A stretch of 43,795 bases of DNA from an uncultured Eubacterium sp. (GTDB lineage: Bacteria; Bacillota; Clostridia; Oscillospirales; CAG-272), in assembly GCA_900544285.1 (NCBI GenBank), contig UQUT01000014.1, positions 1 to 43,795 of the forward strand, in the 5' to 3' direction. A program made the translations under genes and the position numbers. The notes beneath the pieces are model-generated. The model worked only from the letters and a program-made list of their open reading frames with translations, was not told where the DNA came from and made no database searches. Each line of letters opens with the position of its first letter. Positions within the stretch are counted from its first letter, which is position 1. Shown here in pieces: positions 9,189 through 15,850 of this stretch.

Positions 9189-9216
9189 ATTTTCTGCACC
9201 TCCTTTCCCATTTTAT

Positions 9217-9245
9217 ATTTTACACCATATCCCCTCCAAAGTCAA
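9217..9245 (-). promoter_or_regulatory. Sigma-A promoter for NYN gene
   Basis: On the minus strand TTGACT (9240-9245), a 17-base spacer and TAAAAT (9217-9222), ending 28 bases before the NYN start codon. Confidence 0.75.
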
Positions 9246-9246
9246 C

Positions 9247-9289
9247 CTACTTTTCTTCGACCGTACTTTTCTTTGAAAAGAAAAGTAGG
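9247..9289. repeat. Palindromic AAGAAAAG repeat, second copy
   Basis: The core at 9264-9287 is a 24-base element with 11-base arms TACTTTTCTTT / AAAGAAAAGTA around GA. A partial arm CTACTTTTCTTCGACC precedes it. The same core and the following GGCAAAAGAAACTTC occur again after 41806. It stands immediately upstream of the NYN promoter and at the head of the 74-base tandem repeat. Confidence 0.8.
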
Positions 9290-9472
9290 CAAAAGAAACT
9301 TCAGTTATTGGGGAGTGTGTGCAGAGTTTTAATTATCTGCACAAACGGGGCTTACCAAAAAGGCAAAAGAAACTTCGGTTATTGGGGAGTGTGTGCAGAG
9401 TTTTAATTATCTGCACAGACGGGGCTTACCAAAAAGGCAAAAGAAAATTTAATTATCGGGGAGTCTTTTCAA
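9288..9472. repeat. 74-base tandem repeat, two units plus a partial third
   Basis: Units begin with GGCAAAAGAAA at 9288, 9362 and 9436. The first two are nearly identical; visible differences are CTTCAG/CTTCGG and CACAAAC/CACAGAC. The third breaks off after about 37 bases and has lost the hairpin part. Each full unit holds a small hairpin GTGCAGA / TCTGCAC and ends in GGGGCTTACCAAAAA. There is no coding evidence: the open frames across it are repeat artefacts. Confidence 0.85.
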
Positions 9473-9530
9473 TCATCTCGCGCCGCAGGCGCACCTTTTC
9501 TCTTCGATCTTCTCTCTTCTCCCTTCTCTC
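9473..9530. repeat. GCGC hairpin and pyrimidine tract next to terminator
   Basis: CGCGCCGCAGGCGCACC (9479-9495) followed by a TCTTC-rich tract abuts the EF-G-like gene terminator. A related block, CGCGCGAAGCGCACCTC plus TTCACTCTTC tract, is found at 17819-17867 next to the murA terminator. The two look like diverged copies of one interspersed repeat. With the preceding repeats it fills the gene-free stretch 9189-9565. Confidence 0.55.
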
Positions 9531-9560
9531 ACAAAAAGCCGCCCGAAGGCGGCTTTTTGT
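9531..9560. terminator. Terminator of EF-G-like gene
   Basis: Perfect 13-base arms ACAAAAAGCCGCC / GGCGGCTTTTTGT around a CGAA loop (TTCG on the minus strand), just past the stop codon at 9566. T-rich on both strands. Confidence 0.92.
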
Positions 9561-9565
9561 GTTTT

Positions 9566-11644
9566 TTATTCGTCTGCGTTTGCTTTGGCTTCTGCAATGA
9601 TCTTGTCTGCAACCATCTGAGGAACGTCCTCATAACGTTCAAACTTCATTGTGTAAGTGCCTCTGCCCTGAGTGATAGCGCGGAGCTGAATTGCAAAGTC
9701 AGACATTTCCGCAATCGGAGCTTCCGCTTCGAGCATCTGCTCGCCTTTTCTTTCGGTGGGCGTCATTCCGAGGACTCTGCCTCTGCGCTTTGTGAATGCG
9801 GACATAATATCGCCTATCATATCGGAGGGAGCATAAACCTTGACGTTTGCAACAGGCTCAAGGAGAACGGGGTTCGCCTTCATAAGGCCTTCCTTATATG
9901 CAAGGGAAGCGGCAATCTTGAACGCCATTTCCGAAGAGTCAACGGGGTGATATGAACCGTCATAGAGGTCGGCTTTCAGGTAAACAACGGGGTAACCTGC
10001 GAGAACGCCCTTCTGCATTGATTCAAGAAGTCCCTTTTCAACTGCGGGGTTGAAGTTCTTCGGAACCGTGCCGCCGACAACGGATACTTCAAATGTAAGT
10101 CCTTCCGTTTCGCCGGGAGAGAAGCGGATGCGGACGTCACCGTACTGACCGTGACCGCCGGACTGCTTCTTGTGCTTGCCCTGAACATCGCTGCGACCTC
10201 TGATCGTCTCTCTGTACGCAACCTTGGGCTGTTCGAGATCAACGGAAACGCCGAAACGTGATTTCAGCTTGGAAACGATAACGTCGATATGAATGTCGCC
10301 CTGACCGGAAACGAGCATCTGCTTTGTTTCGGGGTTATTTTCATACTTGATGGAGGGATCTTCTTCGATAAGTCTTGCGATACCCTGCGCGATCTTGTCT
10401 TCCTCGCCCTTGCCCTTGGAGATGATTGCTCTCTGATAGAAGGATTCGGGATAAACAATCTTCTTATAAGGCTTTGCCGCGGGATCTGCGGAAAGGGTGT
10501 CGTTTGTGTTTGTATTCGCGAGCTTAGCCGTAACGCCGATGTCGCCGCAGCAGAGAACGTCGACCTCGGTCTGCTTTTTGCCGCAGATTGTATAGATATG
10601 GGCAAACTTTTCCGTCTGCTCGGTTCTGAGATTCTTGAGTTCCGTGCCGCTCTTGAGTTCGCCGTTCATAACCTTGAAGAACGACATTTTACCGACGAAC
10701 GGGTCGGCGATTGTCTTGAATACGAATATCGAGGGAGCGCCTGTTTCTGACATTGTGACGGCGTGCTCGCTACCGTCGTCGTCCGTAACGATTTCGCCCT
10801 TGTGGAAGAGCGGATTCGGGAATGTGCCGACGATGAAGTCCATAAGAGATTCGATTCCGCAGAGGTTCGTTGCCGAGCCGCAGAATACGGGAGCGATCGA
10901 GCCTGTACGAACGCCTTCGTGAACGGCTTTCATGGCCTCTTCTCTTGTGATTTCTTCGCCGCCGAAATATTTTTCCATGAGTTCATCACTTGTTTCCGCA
11001 ATGGACTCCATGAGCATTGTGTGGAATTTTTCAATTCTTTCGTTGTTTTCTTCGGGAATTTCGATTTCCTTACCCGCGTTACCCTTGCCGAAGCCGAACG
11101 CCTTCATATCGATAAGGTCGAGCAGACCGACGATTGTATCTCCCTTAAGAACGGGGATGACAACAGGACACACGCTGTTTCCGAACATCTCGTGAAGTTC
11201 TTTGAAAACGTGACCGAAGCGCGCCTCGGGATCATCGCACTTGTTGATGAAAAATGCTCTCGGAACGTGACGATCAGTAACGTTTCTCCAAGCGATTTCC
11301 GTTCCGACCTCAACGCCCGCTTTCGCGTTTACGACGATGAGCGCGGATCCGGAAACGCGGAGCGCCTGAACAACCTCTCCCGCAAAATCGAGGTATCCGG
11401 GAGTGTCTATTATGTTTATTTTTGTGCCTTTATAATTAACCGGAGCAATCGATGCCGAAAGAGAGAAGCCGCGCTTGATCTCCTCGGGATCGTAATCGCA
11501 GACGGTGTTTCCGTCTGTCGGATTGCCGAGACGGTCTGTTCCTTTCGTAAGATAAAGCATTGCCTCCGCAAGAGACGTCTTACCGTCGGCGCTGTGCCCG
11601 AGAAGGCATACGTTGCGGATGTTCTTTGTAAGTACTTTTTCCAT
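9566..11644 (-). CDS. Elongation factor G-like GTPase (EF-G2-type paralogue)
   Basis: A 692-residue translational GTPase with the full EF-G domain order I-V. The G1 motif is GHSADGKTS (16-24), unlike the usual GHIDAGKTT. Switch I reads KRGFSLSAS instead of RGITI. Switch II is DTPGYLDF (80-87), so Tyr84 stands where classical EF-G has the catalytic His. G4 is NKCD (134-137). These changes mark the paralogous EF-G2/FusA2-like subfamily rather than the main fusA, which normally lies in the str operon with rpsL, rpsG and tuf; none is nearby. It may translocate or recycle ribosomes under special conditions, but the role is not established. It is monocistronic, with CAAGGAG before the ATG. Confidence 0.88.
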   Translation of the reverse strand: MEKVLTKNIRNVCLLGHSADGKTSLAEAMLYLTKGTDRLGNPTDGNTVCDYDPEEIKRGFSLSASIAPVNYKGTKINIIDTPGYLDFAGEVVQALRVSGSALIVVNAKAGVEVGTEIAWRNVTDRHVPRAFFINKCDDPEARFGHVFKELHEMFGNSVCPVVIPVLKGDTIVGLLDLIDMKAFGFGKGNAGKEIEIPEENNERIEKFHTMLMESIAETSDELMEKYFGGEEITREEAMKAVHEGVRTGSIAPVFCGSATNLCGIESLMDFIVGTFPNPLFHKGEIVTDDDGSEHAVTMSETGAPSIFVFKTIADPFVGKMSFFKVMNGELKSGTELKNLRTEQTEKFAHIYTICGKKQTEVDVLCCGDIGVTAKLANTNTNDTLSADPAAKPYKKIVYPESFYQRAIISKGKGEEDKIAQGIARLIEEDPSIKYENNPETKQMLVSGQGDIHIDVIVSKLKSRFGVSVDLEQPKVAYRETIRGRSDVQGKHKKQSGGHGQYGDVRIRFSPGETEGLTFEVSVVGGTVPKNFNPAVEKGLLESMQKGVLAGYPVVYLKADLYDGSYHPVDSSEMAFKIAASLAYKEGLMKANPVLLEPVANVKVYAPSDMIGDIMSAFTKRRGRVLGMTPTERKGEQMLEAEAPIAEMSDFAIQLRAITQGRGTYTMKFERYEDVPQMVADKIIAEAKANADE

Positions 11645-11722
11645 ATATCTACTCCTTGAATAATATTGTTTAGCTTCGTATTTCCGTCATTTTGAACAGA
11701 ATAACAAAAATTCAACATATAT

Positions 11723-11751
11723 ATTATATAACTTTTGTTAGAAATTATCAA
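11723..11751 (-). promoter_or_regulatory. Sigma-A promoter for EF-G-like gene
   Basis: Minus strand TTGATA (11746-11751), 17-base spacer, TATAAT (11723-11728). The transcript has a 5' leader of about 70 bases. Confidence 0.75.
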
Positions 11752-11937
11752 GATAAATTCGATTTTTTAACATTCGGCATATTGGCAGAAAAAGATAATT
11801 TATATTTGTGAAATATTTACATAATCGACCCTCAAAGGGGCATTTTTCGGCAAAAATCCGCCTTTTGAGCCGCTCCGGACATAATTCCGTTCACTGCGGG
11901 GAAAAACAGTATTTACAAAGTCTCTTCCTTTTTTCTA
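11752..11937. other. Divergent intergenic region with a long imperfect hairpin
   Basis: Gene-free AT-rich stretch between the EF-G-like and DUF1858 genes. It holds one notable element at 11831-11869: outer arms CTCAAAGG / CCTTTTGAG and inner arms ATTTTT / AAAAAT around CGGC. No run of Ts follows, so it is not an ordinary terminator. Nothing else is recognisable. Confidence 0.5.
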
Positions 11938-11966
11938 TTGACAAAAGCCACACCCGACTATATAAT
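11938..11966 (+). promoter_or_regulatory. Consensus sigma-A promoter for DUF1858 gene
   Basis: Perfect TTGACA (11938-11943), 17-base spacer, perfect TATAAT (11961-11966). Expected to be a strong constitutive promoter. Confidence 0.9.
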
Positions 11967-12000
11967 TAGATTGCAAAAATAATTGCGGAGGTATTTATTT

Positions 12001-12204
12001 ATGGAAATTACAAAGCAGTCCGTCATCGGCGACGTTCTTGATTTCGCTCCCGAAACGGCAGAATTTTTCTTTGAAATAGGTATGCACTGCCTCGGTTGCC
12101 CCATGTCCAGAGGCGAAACGATCGAGCAGGCTTGCGCCGTTCACGGCACTGACGCAGACGAGCTTGTAAAGAAGCTCAATGCGGCTGTCGCAAACAAGAA
12201 ATAA
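12001..12204 (+). CDS. DUF1858 small redox-disulfide protein
   Basis: A 67-residue protein of the DUF1858 family, also called the hybrid-cluster-protein-associated redox disulfide domain. The short helical fold carries C30-L-G-C33 in HCLGCPMSRGETIEQAC and a further Cys45. Family members occur alone or fused to hybrid cluster (prismane) proteins and are thought to act in thiol redox or metal-cluster chemistry; the partner is unknown. ATG at 12001 is chosen: GCGGAGG ends 9 bases upstream. It sits between a perfect promoter and a terminator, so it should be highly expressed as a single gene. No hybrid cluster protein is nearby. Confidence 0.88.
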   Translation: MEITKQSVIGDVLDFAPETAEFFFEIGMHCLGCPMSRGETIEQACAVHGTDADELVKKLNAAVANKK

Positions 12205-12221
12205 TCAGAAAAATCAAAAAG

Positions 12222-12260
12222 TTTTCCCCCGAATCCCGAAGGGCTCGGGGGAAAATTTTA
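12222..12260 (+). terminator. Terminator after DUF1858 gene
   Basis: Perfect 11-base arms TTTTCCCCCGA (12222-12232) and TCGGGGGAAAA (12245-12255) followed by TTTTA. trmK begins only 12 bases later with no clear promoter, so read-through probably feeds trmK. Confidence 0.88.
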
Positions 12261-12272
12261 TAAAGGAGCATT

Positions 12273-12953
12273 ATGACCAAATTCTTTAAGCCCGACCCGC
12301 GCCTTTCCGCCGTCGGAGAGCTTGTCCGCGGCAGATTTCTGATCGACGTCGGCACGGATCACGCCATTCTGCCGATATACCTCTGCCTTGCCGGAAAAAT
12401 CGATTCGGCGATAGCGTCCGACATAAGAAAAGGCCCGCTTGAAAATGCGGAAAAGAACATTTCATGTCACGGGCTGTCCGAAAAAATCAGCACTGTGCTG
12501 ACCCCGGGACTGCACGGCATGGACGGGCTTTCCCCTTCAGACATTGTAATTGCCGGCATGGGCGGGATAATGATAAAGGATATAATTTCGGAATCCGACG
12601 TTGCGCGGCGGTCGCACCTGATTCTCCAGCCGATGACCCATGCGCACATTCTGCGTGAACATCTCTGCGAAAACAGTTTCGATATAACCGAGGAGCGTCT
12701 TGCAAAGGCGGACGGCAGGGTCTACGTCATCCTCTCCGCCGCATACACGGGCAAAAAGGGCAATTATTCCCCCGCTGAAATATATGCGGGAAGATTTTCG
12801 GACATATATAAAAAGGAAAACGCGGCGCTCTGCTCCGAGCATTACGGGCGGCTCATGGCGGCTCTCAAAAAGAAAGTCGACGCGGGAGCCGACGCCGAAG
12901 CGGCGGAGCTTTATAAAGAAATCGATGCAATGAAAAAGGAGATTGTGCAATGA
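12273..12953 (+). CDS. trmK: tRNA (adenine(22)-N1)-methyltransferase TrmK
   Basis: Transfers a methyl group from SAM to N1 of A22 in tRNA. The 226-residue protein has the class I methyltransferase motif DVGTDHA at 25-31, an acidic SAM-ribose loop (IASDIRKGPLENA, 47-60) and AGMGG at 94-98, all typical of TrmK (YqfN). The C-terminal part (about 160-226) is a helical extension. AAAGGAG precedes the ATG. It overlaps the next gene by four bases (ATGA), and the TrmK plus Nif3-like pairing is widely conserved in Firmicutes, which supports both calls. Confidence 0.95.
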   Translation: MTKFFKPDPRLSAVGELVRGRFLIDVGTDHAILPIYLCLAGKIDSAIASDIRKGPLENAEKNISCHGLSEKISTVLTPGLHGMDGLSPSDIVIAGMGGIMIKDIISESDVARRSHLILQPMTHAHILREHLCENSFDITEERLAKADGRVYVILSAAYTGKKGNYSPAEIYAGRFSDIYKKENAALCSEHYGRLMAALKKKVDAGADAEAAELYKEIDAMKKEIVQ

Positions 12954-13723
12954 ATGATGTAAAACAAATATATTCTCATCTTGATTCGCTCTTCCCCCGC
13001 TCACTTTCGTGCAACTGGGACAATGACGGACTCATGGTCTGCCCCGATTCTTCAAAAGAGGTCAAAAAGATATTGCTCACACTCGACGTGACGCAGAAGG
13101 TTGCGGACGAGGCGATACAGGGCGGCTATGACCTTATCATCTCCCATCATCCGCTGATATTCCGCCCGCTCCGTCAGCTTTCCGAGGAATTTGCGGGAGC
13201 CGCCGTGCCGATGAAGCTGTTTTCGGCGGGAATTTCGGTCATCAGTCTGCACACGCGCTTTGACGCGGGCGAGGGCGGCATAAACGATACGCTTGCTTCG
13301 CTCCTTGGGCTTTGCGTCGTCTCTCCGTTCGGCGAAGAAGGCGAGATGTGCGGCAGGCTCTGCAAAACGGAGAAAATGACCGTCACCGATTTCTGCAAAA
13401 AGATAAAATCCACTCTCGGTTGCCCCTGCGTCGCCTGCGGGGATACGGGAAAGACGATAGAAATAGTTGCAATATGCGGCGGCGACGGAAAGAGCTTCAT
13501 CCCCGCGGCAATGAAATCGGGAGCCGACGCTTTTCTGACGGGCGCCTCCGGCTATAACGCCGCAATCGAGGCTTCTGACAGGGGGCTCTGCGTTATCGAC
13601 GCGGGTCATTATCATACGGAATTTCTGCCGTTTGTGACGTCGATGAAAAAAATTCTCGCGTCCGCTTTTAAGGATGTTCGGGCTGAAATATCCTCTGCGG
13701 GGTGCGAAATTTCGTGTTTTTGA
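12950..13723 (+). CDS. Nif3-like dinuclear metal-centre protein
   Basis: A 257-residue member of the Nif3/YqfO family, which assembles as a hexameric ring with a two-metal site. Visible metal ligands are H66-H67 in IISHHPLIF, a further His and Asp in SLHTRFDAGEGG, and the DAGHYHTE block near residue 218. The short form lacks the PII-like insert found in longer YqfO proteins. Proposed roles include GTP cyclohydrolase-like hydrolysis, but the physiological substrate is unsettled. Translation is coupled to trmK through the overlapping ATGA. Confidence 0.92.
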   Translation: MNDVKQIYSHLDSLFPRSLSCNWDNDGLMVCPDSSKEVKKILLTLDVTQKVADEAIQGGYDLIISHHPLIFRPLRQLSEEFAGAAVPMKLFSAGISVISLHTRFDAGEGGINDTLASLLGLCVVSPFGEEGEMCGRLCKTEKMTVTDFCKKIKSTLGCPCVACGDTGKTIEIVAICGGDGKSFIPAAMKSGADAFLTGASGYNAAIEASDRGLCVIDAGHYHTEFLPFVTSMKKILASAFKDVRAEISSAGCEISCF

Positions 13724-13763
13724 GCGGAATTGTTACAGTTATGTTTCAAAATCGCGGTTTTTA

Positions 13764-13792
13764 TTGACAAATATTAAACGGAGTATTACAAT
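13764..13792 (+). promoter_or_regulatory. Sigma-A promoter for leader ORF and ABC exporter
   Basis: TTGACA (13764-13769), 17-base spacer, TACAAT (13787-13792). It drives the leader ORF at 13842 and, past the attenuator, the ABC exporter. Confidence 0.85.
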
Positions 13793-13841
13793 AGCGATTG
13801 CGGCTTTTGTTGCAAAAATAAAGAAAGAAGGAGGTGTCGTC

Positions 13842-13913
13842 ATGAACAAAGTAAAATTGAAAAAGGAATTTATGTCACAGGGAATGATAGGTGCCTTCGG
13901 ATTGATTTTCTGA
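13842..13913 (+). CDS. 23-codon leader peptide upstream of ABC exporter
   Basis: A very short ORF with an excellent AGAAGGAGGTG ribosome site 6-7 bases before its ATG and a consensus promoter 50 bases upstream. The peptide starts basic (MNKVKLKKEF) and ends hydrophobic (MIGAFGLIF). It has no double-glycine leader, lipobox or cleavable signal. Its stop is 22 bases before an intrinsic terminator, which in turn precedes the exporter genes. This is the layout of a ribosome-controlled attenuator, known for bmrB upstream of bmrCD in Bacillus subtilis, where drugs that slow the ribosome relieve termination. The peptide itself is not recognisably a BmrB homologue. The regulatory role is inferred. Confidence 0.7.
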   Translation: MNKVKLKKEFMSQGMIGAFGLIF

Positions 13914-13935
13914 AAGCATATCTTTGCGCAATTTC

Positions 13936-13962
13936 GGCGTAGCCCTGGGGCTACGCCTTTTT
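13936..13962 (+). terminator. Intrinsic terminator in exporter leader (attenuator)
   Basis: Perfect 9-base arms GGCGTAGCC / GGCTACGCC around CTGG (13936-13957), followed by TTTTT. It lies between the leader ORF and the exporter genes, so transcription must pass it to express them. Flanking CTTTGCGC (13922-13929) could pair with GCGCGAAAG (13970-13978) and extend the stem with one bulge. I found no convincing competing antiterminator by eye, only a weak five-pair option between 13891-13895 and 13936-13940. Confidence 0.85.
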
Positions 13963-14008
13963 CATTCGGGCGCGAAAGCGCAACCAAAATTCATCAAAGG
14001 TGAAATTT

Positions 14009-15850
14009 ATGAATTCAAACAAGACAAAAAATCAGAAAAAAGCGGAAAAGCGGGGAAAACTGAAAATGACCCTCGGTTTCATGCGCGGGTCTGTCGGCTT
14101 CTTTGTCACAAGTATAATCTCTGCTCTGCTTCTTGCCCTGCTCGATACGCTCAGCCCGAAAATTATAAGTGTAACCGTCGACAGTGTGCTCGGCAGCGAG
14201 CCTGCGGAGTTGCCGGAATGGGCACTCTCCATTATAAACTCTCTCGGCGGATTTGAATATTTCCGTCACCATCTCTATTATGTTGCGCTGCTGCTCGTCG
14301 TCCTCGCGGTGTTTACGGCGGTATTCCAGTATTGCAACCGCGTGTTCAACGCAAAGGGCGCGGAGACCCTCGTCAAAAACATGCGCGACAGTATCTTCAC
14401 CCATATCGACCGTCTCCCCTTCTCATGGCATATGAAAAACCAGACAGGCGACATAATTCAGAGATGTACGTCGGACGTGGACAACGTCAAGCGCTTCCTC
14501 TCCGACCAGCTGACATCCGTTTTCAGAATAATCATAATGCTCTGTCTCTCGCTCTATTTCATGTTCTCAATGAACGTCAAGCTCGCGCTCGTCGCGGTTG
14601 CATTCATGCCGTTCATCATAGGCTATTCCGCCCTTTTCCATGGAAAAATCGGAAAGAGATTTGAAGTCTGCGACGAAAACGAGGGAATTCTCTCCGCAAT
14701 CGCGCAGGAAAATCTGACGGGCGTGCGCGTTGTCCGCGCGTTCGGCAGGGAGAGATACGAAAGAGAAAAGTTTACAAAGCAGAACGAATATTACACAGGA
14801 CTCTGGGTCAACCTTCACAGGACGTTTTCGATATTCTGGTCGACCTCCGACCTTATCTCCGGCATCTGGGTCATGTGTATCGTTGTCGTCGGCGCGGTTA
14901 TGTGCGTCAGAGGCGACGGAATGACAGCGGGCAAATACATAGCGTTCATCTCATATAACGCAATGCTTATGTGGCCGATACGTCAGCTCGGACGAATGAT
15001 ATCCGAAATGAGCAAAACGGGCGTTTCCCTCGGACGTATATATCAGATAATGTCCGCAGAGGAAGAGCATGACAAGCCCGACGCCGTCACGCCCGATATG
15101 CACGGAGACATCGTTTTTGACCACGTCAGCTTCGCTTATGACGGCTGCCCCGAAATCCTTTCGGACATCAATTTCAGCGTAAAAGCCGGAACGACGCTCG
15201 GTATTCTGGGCGGAACAGGCTCCGGCAAATCGACGCTTATGTATCTGCTGGACAGACTTTATGACATCCCCGAAGGGTGCGGAAAGATAACAATCGGCGG
15301 TGTGGACATTGCGGATATGAAAGCCGATTGGGTCAGAGAGAACGTCGGCATGGTGCTTCAGGAGCCGTTCCTCTTCTCAAAATCGATTGCGGAGAACGTC
15401 GGCATAACGAAAGAAAACATCGACCTTCCCGAAATCCGCGAGGCGGCAAGAATTGCTTGCCTTGACGAAACCGTCACTTCATTTTCAAAGGGCTATGACA
15501 CATTCGTCGGCGAAAGAGGCGTGACGCTCTCCGGCGGACAAAAGCAGAGAGCGGCAATTGCAAGACTTATCGTCCAGCGAACGCCGATTATGGTCTTTGA
15601 CGACTCGCTTTCCGCAGTCGACACGGAAACGGACAGCAAAATCCGTCATGCTCTTTCGGAAAATCTCGGCGGGTCGACCGTCATTCTCATTTCCCACCGC
15701 ATAACAACTCTTATGCAGGCGGAAAAGATAGTCGTGCTCGATAAGGGCAGAGTCGCCGAAGAGGGCACACATTCCGAGCTTATTTCAAAGGGCGGCCTTT
15801 ATAAACAGATATACGAAATTCAGACGAAAGGAGCGGAGGAGGTCATATGA
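14009..15850 (+). CDS. ABC exporter half-transporter, BmrC-like (degenerate site)
   Basis: A 613-residue type IV ABC exporter half: six-helix membrane domain (about 25-330) then nucleotide-binding domain. Walker A GGTGSGKST lies near residue 400, signature LSGGQ near 507 and Walker B IMVFDD at 527-532. The residue after the Walker B aspartate is Asp532 instead of the catalytic Glu, a hallmark of the degenerate subunit of heterodimeric exporters such as BmrC. ATG at 14009 is chosen over the upstream GTG because AAAGG lies 8 bases before it. It overlaps the partner gene by four bases. A multidrug or lipid exporter role is inferred from the family; the substrate is unknown. Confidence 0.92.
   Translation: MNSNKTKNQKKAEKRGKLKMTLGFMRGSVGFFVTSIISALLLALLDTLSPKIISVTVDSVLGSEPAELPEWALSIINSLGGFEYFRHHLYYVALLLVVLAVFTAVFQYCNRVFNAKGAETLVKNMRDSIFTHIDRLPFSWHMKNQTGDIIQRCTSDVDNVKRFLSDQLTSVFRIIIMLCLSLYFMFSMNVKLALVAVAFMPFIIGYSALFHGKIGKRFEVCDENEGILSAIAQENLTGVRVVRAFGRERYEREKFTKQNEYYTGLWVNLHRTFSIFWSTSDLISGIWVMCIVVVGAVMCVRGDGMTAGKYIAFISYNAMLMWPIRQLGRMISEMSKTGVSLGRIYQIMSAEEEHDKPDAVTPDMHGDIVFDHVSFAYDGCPEILSDINFSVKAGTTLGILGGTGSGKSTLMYLLDRLYDIPEGCGKITIGGVDIADMKADWVRENVGMVLQEPFLFSKSIAENVGITKENIDLPEIREAARIACLDETVTSFSKGYDTFVGERGVTLSGGQKQRAAIARLIVQRTPIMVFDDSLSAVDTETDSKIRHALSENLGGSTVILISHRITTLMQAEKIVVLDKGRVAEEGTHSELISKGGLYKQIYEIQTKGAEEVI

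Noticed and set aside
9288..9472. Possible CRISPR array
   Set aside because: The 74-base units are continuous with no variable spacers, and no cas genes are present.
9319..9600. Open frame through the tandem repeats
   Set aside because: Consists of repeat sequence read in one frame, crosses a terminator, and has no ribosome site.
10763..11659. 298-codon open frame on the plus strand
   Set aside because: Reverse frame of the EF-G-like gene.
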